NCBI GenBank assembly: GCA_014653355.1
Contig: JACWEO010000009.1
Coordinates: 1-47,158, forward strand
Source: Pelagibacterales bacterium SAG-MED47
Lineage (GTDB): Bacteria; Pseudomonadota; Alphaproteobacteria; Pelagibacterales; Pelagibacteraceae
DNA: 47,158 bases
Direction of reading: 5' to 3'
This document shows, piece by piece, positions 43,437-47,158 of the stretch. Position numbers and translations under genes: made by a program. How positions within the stretch are numbered: the stretch's first letter is position 1; each line of letters starts with the position of its first letter. The notes beneath the pieces are model-generated. The model had not been told where the DNA came from and did not search any database. It saw only the letters and a program-made list of their open reading frames with translations.

Positions 43437-44106
43437 CAATTTTTTTTGCTTTACAAAATAATTGATTAATCATTGAGGAAGTTACAACTTTAGTATTAAC
43501 ATTTCGAGGGCTTGGGTGATAGCAAGCTATCAATACTTTACCATCGGGCAATAAATATTTTTTATTATGTTTAAAAGAAATCTTTTGATTAATCCTAAAT
43601 TTTTTTTTATATATTTTAAGACAATTATCAAATGCAACTTTTCCTAGGGTTACAATAACTTTAAGATCTTTTAAATAATCAAGTTCATTTACAAAATATT
43701 TTGAACATGATGTGAGTTCATTATTCATGGGCTTATCACCTGGTGGTACACATTTTAATATATTAGTTATATAAGTAGATTTTAATTTAAGACCATCTTT
43801 GATATTGTTAGAAAAATTTTGATTAGATATTTTAACTGAATACAGACTTTTAAATAAAAAATCACCAGATTTATCTCCTGTAAAGGCTCTCCCTGTTCTA
43901 GTGCCTCCATGAGCAGCAGGAGCTAAACCAATAATCATAAGTTTAGCTTTTGTATCACCAAATCCAGTGACTGGCTTTCCCCAATACTTTTCATTCATAT
44001 TTTGTTTTCTTTTTTCAATTGAAATTTTCTTTATAAAATTAGTCAATCGAGGACATTTTTTACAATTTACTATTGTTTTATTTAATTTTTTTAATTTAAT
44101 ATTCAT
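43426..44106 (-). CDS. Family 5 (UDGb-type) uracil-DNA glycosylase with Fe-S cluster
   Basis: Removes uracil, and in family 5 also hypoxanthine or other deaminated bases, from DNA. Motif A reads GLAPAAHGGTRTGRAFTGDKSG near residue 56, the family 5 form, in which the catalytic Asp or Asn of families 1 and 4 is replaced by Ala/Gly. Motif B is HPSPRNVNT near 196. Four Cys positioned to bind a 4Fe-4S cluster are seen: CKKC at 15-18, Cys in NILKCVPP and Cys in LTSCSKYF. The length of 226 residues is right. It is divergent from the phosphatase gene with only two bases between the start codons. Confidence 0.88.
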   Translation of the reverse strand: MNIKLKKLNKTIVNCKKCPRLTNFIKKISIEKRKQNMNEKYWGKPVTGFGDTKAKLMIIGLAPAAHGGTRTGRAFTGDKSGDFLFKSLYSVKISNQNFSNNIKDGLKLKSTYITNILKCVPPGDKPMNNELTSCSKYFVNELDYLKDLKVIVTLGKVAFDNCLKIYKKKFRINQKISFKHNKKYLLPDGKVLIACYHPSPRNVNTKVVTSSMINQLFCKAKKIAKF

Positions 44107-44108
44107 TA

Positions 44109-44666
44109 ATGAGATTATTAAACTTTATTTTAATTATATTTTCAATTTTAACAAATATAATTAAAGCAGATACAGAATTTCAAGTTGTAAAAAATCTTAA
44201 AAATGGTGGTAATTTAATTTTTATAAGGCATGCCTATGCACCTGGTGGAGGAGATCCAATTAATTTTGATATCAATGATTGTTCAACACAAAGAAATTTA
44301 AGTGAAGAAGGTAGAGAACAAGCAAAAAATATTGGAAATTATTTTAAAGAAAATCTAATTCCAATTGATAAAGTAATATCAAGCGAGTGGTGCAGATGTA
44401 AAGAAACAGCAGAAATAGCATTTGAAAAATTTGAAACAAACAACTTTCTCAATTCATTCTTCAGTGAAAAATTTTCAAAAAATAAAACAAAACAAATAAG
44501 AAATCTTAAAAAATATATAAATAAATGGGATGGTAATAAGAATTTAGTTTTTGTTACACATTATGTAGTTATTTCTGAAACACTAAATTATACTCCTAGT
44601 TCTGGAGAAATTGTAATTTCTAATATAAGTTTAAAAAAAATTGGTAATATAGAAATAGAATATTAA
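44109..44666 (+). CDS. Exported histidine phosphatase superfamily protein
   Basis: A short signal peptide (about residues 1-19) precedes a phosphoglycerate-mutase-like domain. The catalytic FIRHAYAPGGGDP near 37 holds the RH pair, with RNLSEEGREQAKNIGNYF next. SSEWCRCKETAEIAF near 95 has the second Arg, and VFVTHYVVIS near 155 the second His. Periplasmic localisation is predicted; substrates could be phosphorylated sugars or other monoesters. It starts two bases from the divergent glycosylase and is followed within five bases by a tiny Lys-rich ORF. Confidence 0.85.
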   Translation: MRLLNFILIIFSILTNIIKADTEFQVVKNLKNGGNLIFIRHAYAPGGGDPINFDINDCSTQRNLSEEGREQAKNIGNYFKENLIPIDKVISSEWCRCKETAEIAFEKFETNNFLNSFFSEKFSKNKTKQIRNLKKYINKWDGNKNLVFVTHYVVISETLNYTPSSGEIVISNISLKKIGNIEIEY

Positions 44667-44671
44667 AGATT

Positions 44672-44797
44672 ATGTCATCAAAAAGATCAATGAAACAAGC
44701 ACAAAAACAAGCTTATGCAAAGCATAAAAGAAATATTACTAATAATCAGTTTGAAAAAAAAAAAAGAAATTTTAAAAAAAATAAAAAAAAAAATTAA
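44672..44797 (+). CDS. 41-residue Lys-rich basic peptide, hypothetical
   Basis: An ATG-started ORF of 41 codons lies five bases after the phosphatase stop. It encodes MSSKRSMKQAQKQAYAKHKR, then an Asn-rich turn, then a tail that is nearly all Lys with Asn and Phe. There are almost no acidic residues, so a nucleic-acid-binding role, for instance on ribosomes or DNA, is plausible. The second half lies in a poly-A run, so translation depends on the exact count of A residues and sequencing errors there could shift the frame. The stop overlaps the convergent gene by four bases. Confidence 0.5.
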   Translation: MSSKRSMKQAQKQAYAKHKRNITNNQFEKKKRNFKKNKKKN

Positions 44798-45216
44798 CTT
44801 TCTTCTTTAAACTTTTCTACTTTTTTACATGTTGATATTTTTGATATACCTTCTTCGTCATTAAGCACTGTTTTCAAAAATATTTCTTGTTTTCCTTTTT
44901 CAAAAAAAATTTGAGTATAGAATTGTGGATAACCATGTTTATAAGTTAAAATTTTTCCATCTTTCTGATAGATATTCCTTACGTAAGAATTAGATTTTTT
45001 AACACTAAGATCTGTTATTTTATATTTTTGATAGGTTTTTTCTTTATAGACGTAGTTTCTAGTCATTATTAATTCATTTAGATTTAAAATGTATTCATTC
45101 TTTAAAAATTCATCTTGTTTATCATCACAAGCACTCATAATGATTATTTCTGAATTTGAATTCTGAAAAGGCAAAATTATAAAAAAAAGAAAAACTAAGT
45201 ATCTAATTTTTTTCAT
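44794..45216 (-). CDS. Small exported protein of unknown function
   Basis: Start chosen at ATG 45216 (MKKIRYLVFLFF); the frame is open four codons further to a TTG. A signal peptide (about residues 1-22) is followed by a roughly 118-residue mature domain with two Cys (in SACDDKQ near the new N-terminus and STCKKVEKF near the C-terminus) that could form a disulfide. The alternating pattern with YKHGYPQFYTQIFFEKGKQEIFLKTV suggests beta strands. No family recognised. It overlaps by 14 bases the two-helix gene upstream on the same strand. Confidence 0.65.
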   Translation of the reverse strand: MKKIRYLVFLFFIILPFQNSNSEIIIMSACDDKQDEFLKNEYILNLNELIMTRNYVYKEKTYQKYKITDLSVKKSNSYVRNIYQKDGKILTYKHGYPQFYTQIFFEKGKQEIFLKTVLNDEEGISKISTCKKVEKFKEES

Positions 45217-45376
45217 TCTTCTCAGCAAAAAATATTCCTATTAAAAGAAGAGCTGTCCAACCCAAGCCTAAAAGACCTTTTAAAATACTTGTATCTGCAC
45301 TCCAGATTTTAAGAATTAAAGCTCCAAAAATAAGCCCTATAATGTAGACAATTATTACTAGTGAGGTTTTATTCAT
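45203..45376 (-). CDS. 57-residue two-helix membrane protein, hypothetical
   Basis: An ATG at 45376 opens a 57-codon frame: MNKTSLVIIVYIIGLIFGALILKIWS (helix 1), a short polar loop ADTSILKG, then LLGLGWTALLLIGIFFAEKNEKN (helix 2). It overlaps the DUF1289 gene upstream by eight bases and the exported-protein gene downstream by 14. Tight overlap on both sides and clean two-helix layout with a charged end make it a convincing small gene. The function is unknown. Confidence 0.62.
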   Translation of the reverse strand: MNKTSLVIIVYIIGLIFGALILKIWSADTSILKGLLGLGWTALLLIGIFFAEKNEKN

Positions 45377-45620
45377 TTTTTAAATTTTTTTTAAATAAAG
45401 AAATACCATTTTCAATTTTATATTCATAGGATTTTTCAAAACTTTGTAATTGCCAATTTGTTAATCTGGTTCTTATAATTTTAAGGTTATTATGTTTCCA
45501 TTCATCAGTTGTATCTTCAATTTTCCAAATTCTTTTTTCCTCACTGGTTCTGCCACAACCATAGCAATACCCTGTGCAAGGATCAGTTTTGCAGATACTT
45601 ATACAAGGTGAAATAATCAT
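45369..45620 (-). CDS. DUF1289 family Cys-rich protein
   Basis: A short protein with the DUF1289 pattern: SPCISICKTDPCTGYCYGCGRTSEEKRIW, with six Cys in the first 22 residues, likely to bind a metal ion. The residues that follow (RLTNWQLQSF) and a basic tail complete it. Members occur widely in Proteobacteria as small, possibly Fe- or Zn-binding proteins of unknown role. It has 83 residues, with the start at ATG 45620, and leads the minus-strand set of three small genes. Confidence 0.88.
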   Translation of the reverse strand: MIISPCISICKTDPCTGYCYGCGRTSEEKRIWKIEDTTDEWKHNNLKIIRTRLTNWQLQSFEKSYEYKIENGISLFKKNLKNE

Positions 45621-45665
45621 ACTATTATTATAGAGGAAAATTAATATAATTTACAATAATTGTCG

Positions 45666-45694
45666 TTGGACAAATAGTTTCAATCATATATAAA
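45666..45694 (+). promoter_or_regulatory. Sigma-70-like promoter of tRNA-Leu(UAG)/tig
   Basis: TTGGAC at 45666-45671, 17-base spacer, TATAAA at 45689-45694. The tRNA starts 14 bases after the -10 box, and tig starts ten bases after the tRNA, so one promoter may serve both. This matches the consensus better than anything else seen in the window. Confidence 0.7.
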
Positions 45695-45708
45695 ACCTCT
45701 AAATTTGT

Positions 45709-45793
45709 GGGGCGATGGCGGAATTGGTAGACGCGTCGGTCTTAGGAACCGATAGAGCAATCTGTGAAGGTTCGAGTCCTTTTCGCCCTACCA
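45709..45793 (+). tRNA. tRNA-Leu, anticodon UAG
   Basis: A class II tRNA with a seven-pair acceptor stem (GGGGCGA with TCGCCCT, the first pair a G-U), discriminator A and an encoded CCA end. The D-loop has AATTGGTAGACG. The anticodon stem TCGGT/ACCGA encloses CTTAGGA, giving anticodon TAG. A long variable arm and a T-arm with GTTCGAGTC follow. It reads the CUN leucine codons. The trigger factor gene begins ten bases later. Confidence 0.95.
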
Positions 45794-45803
45794 TTTAAGT
45801 TTT

Positions 45804-47078
45804 ATGAAAGTTACAGTAGAAAACAAAAAAGGTTTAAATAAAGATCTTAAGATATTCATAGATAAAAAAACTATGAACTCTTATTTAGATAAAAAATACG
45901 AGGAAATTAAAGGTACGATAAACTTAAAAGGTTTTAGACCAGGAAAAGTTCCAAAAGATATATTAAAAAGACAATTTGGAGAAGCTGTTTTTAATGAAGT
46001 TTTGGATAAAGTTTTGAAAGAAACATCCACAAAAGCTCTGGAAGAAAATAAAATTAAACCTGCAGGTCAGCCAAAGTTAGATCTTAAAACTTATGGTGAG
46101 AATAAAGATTTAGAGTACATATTATCTGTAACAGAATTACCTAAAGTAGAAATCGAATCTATAGATAATTTAAAATTTGATGAATACACAGTTAAGATTG
46201 ATGAAAAAGAGACTGATAAAAGAATTAAAGAAATAGCAAAAAACCAACCAAATTTTAAAGATGCTAAAGACGCTAAAGCTAAGGAAGGCGATCTAGTAAC
46301 ATTTGATTATACAGCAACAGTTGAAGAAAAATCTTTTAAAGGAAGTGAAGGAAAAAATACTCAATTAACTTTGGGTAAAGATTTATTCTTAAAAGGTTTT
46401 GATAAACAATTAGTTGGAGCTAAAAATGGTGATGAAAAGATGGTAGAAGCAATACTACCTGAAAATTTTCCAGAAAAAGATTTTATTAATAAAAAAGCAA
46501 AGTTTAGTTGTAAAATTTTGTCAGTTAAGATTCCTGAGGAAACTAAAATTGATGATGATTTTGCAAAAAATTTAGGGGCCAAGGATTTAAAGGATCTTAA
46601 ATTATTAATAACCAAACAAATAAATGATGAGTATAGAAACTCTCTAGATAGGTTATCCAAAAATCAAATTTTAAAAGAAATTGAAAATTTTAAAGTTAAT
46701 GAAATTCCAGAAAATTTAATGGAAGAAGAAATTAAAGTTCTCTCGCAAGGTATGTCAGAAGAAGATACTAAAAAAAGTAGAAAAAATTTTGAAGAAGTTG
46801 CAAAAAAAAGAATTAAAGTTGGTTTAATTTTAAATGCATTTGGTGAACAAAATCAAGTCAAAGTTACTGAACAAGAATTACAATCAGAAATTCAGAAACA
46901 AATTAGAATGATGCCAGGACAAGAAAAAATGGTTATGGATTTTTATCAAAAGAACCCTTCAGCAGTAGCAAGCTTAAGAGGTACTGTTTATGAGGATAAA
47001 ATTATTAATTTGATTAAAGAAAAAGCTAAATCAAACAAAAAAGAAATTACTAAAGATGAAGCTGAAAAAATAAATTAG
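45804..47078 (+). CDS. tig: Trigger factor (C-terminus uncertain)
   Basis: Ribosome-bound chaperone and peptidyl-prolyl isomerase for nascent chains. The N-terminal ribosome-docking loop reads GFRPGKVPKDILKRQFG near residue 44. The FKBP-like domain (about 150-245) includes EGDLVTFDYTATVEE, KDLFLKGFDKQLVGAKNGDEK and AKFSCKILSVKIPE. The C-terminal substrate-cradling helices follow. The apparent length is 424 residues, close to the usual 430-480. However, the final K-I-N-stop (47067-47078) lies almost entirely inside the 91-base segment duplicated from the M23 gene, so the genuine protein may continue past the point where the contig became chimeric. Confidence 0.93.
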   Translation: MKVTVENKKGLNKDLKIFIDKKTMNSYLDKKYEEIKGTINLKGFRPGKVPKDILKRQFGEAVFNEVLDKVLKETSTKALEENKIKPAGQPKLDLKTYGENKDLEYILSVTELPKVEIESIDNLKFDEYTVKIDEKETDKRIKEIAKNQPNFKDAKDAKAKEGDLVTFDYTATVEEKSFKGSEGKNTQLTLGKDLFLKGFDKQLVGAKNGDEKMVEAILPENFPEKDFINKKAKFSCKILSVKIPEETKIDDDFAKNLGAKDLKDLKLLITKQINDEYRNSLDRLSKNQILKEIENFKVNEIPENLMEEEIKVLSQGMSEEDTKKSRKNFEEVAKKRIKVGLILNAFGEQNQVKVTEQELQSEIQKQIRMMPGQEKMVMDFYQKNPSAVASLRGTVYEDKIINLIKEKAKSNKKEITKDEAEKIN

Positions 47079-47158
47079 TTTTTTTAATCTTTTTTTTAAT
47101 AACATCAAAACTAGATGCTATTGAATTCAAAGGGAAATTTTTACAGGGTCATTATATT
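47068..47158. repeat. 91-base exact inverted copy of 33600-33690 at window end (probable chimera)
   Basis: Bases 47068-47158 are identical, base for base, to the reverse complement of 33600-33690, which are the signal-peptide and early mature codons of the M23 peptidase gene. The match stops abruptly at 47068; the preceding bases differ. The downstream end is cut by the window edge, so the copy could extend further. The frame in the copy reads FLIFFLITSKLDAIEFKG, with no start of its own. It is most simply an inverted chimera formed during amplification or assembly, joined at an AT-rich stretch. Confidence 0.9.

Noticed and set aside
47068..47158. The terminal inverted repeat as a mobile element or recombination site
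   Set aside because: The other copy is ordinary coding sequence of a peptidase gene with no inverted ends, target duplications or transposase, and the match ends exactly at the window edge. A chimera explains it more simply.
1..47158. CRISPR array, prophage, toxin-antitoxin or restriction system
   Set aside because: No spaced direct repeats, integrase, phage structural genes, methylase/nuclease pairs or recognisable toxin families were seen anywhere in the window.

Overview
The window looks like a piece of a SAR11 (Pelagibacterales, Alphaproteobacteria) genome. It is very AT-rich and densely packed: many neighbouring genes overlap by 1-20 bases, no gene-free stretch exceeds about 200 bases, and there are no insertion sequences or CRISPR arrays. 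The gene content also fits: a purB-purC-purS-purQ-purL-bolA-grxD string, a TRAP transporter, and many very small membrane proteins. The left edge cuts glmS. The right edge ends in a 91-base segment that is an exact inverted copy of an internal gene (33600-33690). This is best read as an amplification or assembly chimera at a contig end, so the last ~90 bases should not be trusted as genomic order.

Layout. 1-7023 (+): housekeeping genes glmS (partial), class II DAHP synthase, nadE, cysS, cimA, a TrmH/TrmJ-type methyltransferase and rpsD. 7026-12782 (-): the purine operon with bolA and a monothiol glutaredoxin. 12853-17513 (+): an accessory cassette of a ferritin-like di-iron protein, a NodU/CmcH carbamoyltransferase, two SGNH-hydrolase-like membrane-anchored proteins and a 40-residue membrane protein nested between them. 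A 53-residue membrane peptide resembling DUF5989 lies on the opposite strand at its end. 17680-20316: map, sfsA, a CinA-type MoCF domain protein and a gamma-glutamylcyclotransferase-like protein. 20347-24529 (+): a DPM1/GtrB-like GT2 glycosyltransferase between two large GT-C-like membrane proteins. 24526-28288 (-): a compact three-gene module that appears both to make glucosylglycerate (GpgS, GpgP) and to break it down by phosphorolysis (GH13_18 phosphorylase).

28331-36646: an orphan lipoprotein, two tiny membrane proteins, tRNA-Leu(UAA)-nadK, and a long minus-strand overlapping run of GMC oxidoreductase, TerC, SDR, M23 peptidase, FkbM methyltransferase and an M24-fold protein that has lost its metal ligands (ectoine-hydrolase/creatinase-like). 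36780-42130 (+): a TRAP transporter dctP-dctQ-dctM with a strong hairpin after dctP, then an NCS1 permease and an SDR dehydrogenase, which together look like an uptake and oxidation unit for unknown small organic substrates. 42142-47158: DUF3047 protein, YbgC thioesterase, family-5 uracil-DNA glycosylase, histidine phosphatase, several tiny proteins, DUF1289 protein, tRNA-Leu(UAG) and trigger factor, then the chimeric tail.

The most biologically interesting parts are the glucosylglycerate make-and-break module, the ferritin-like/carbamoyltransferase/SGNH cassette with its overlapping small membrane proteins, the paired GT-C proteins and the metal-free M24 protein. All identifications rest on motif reading by eye; no database search was possible.
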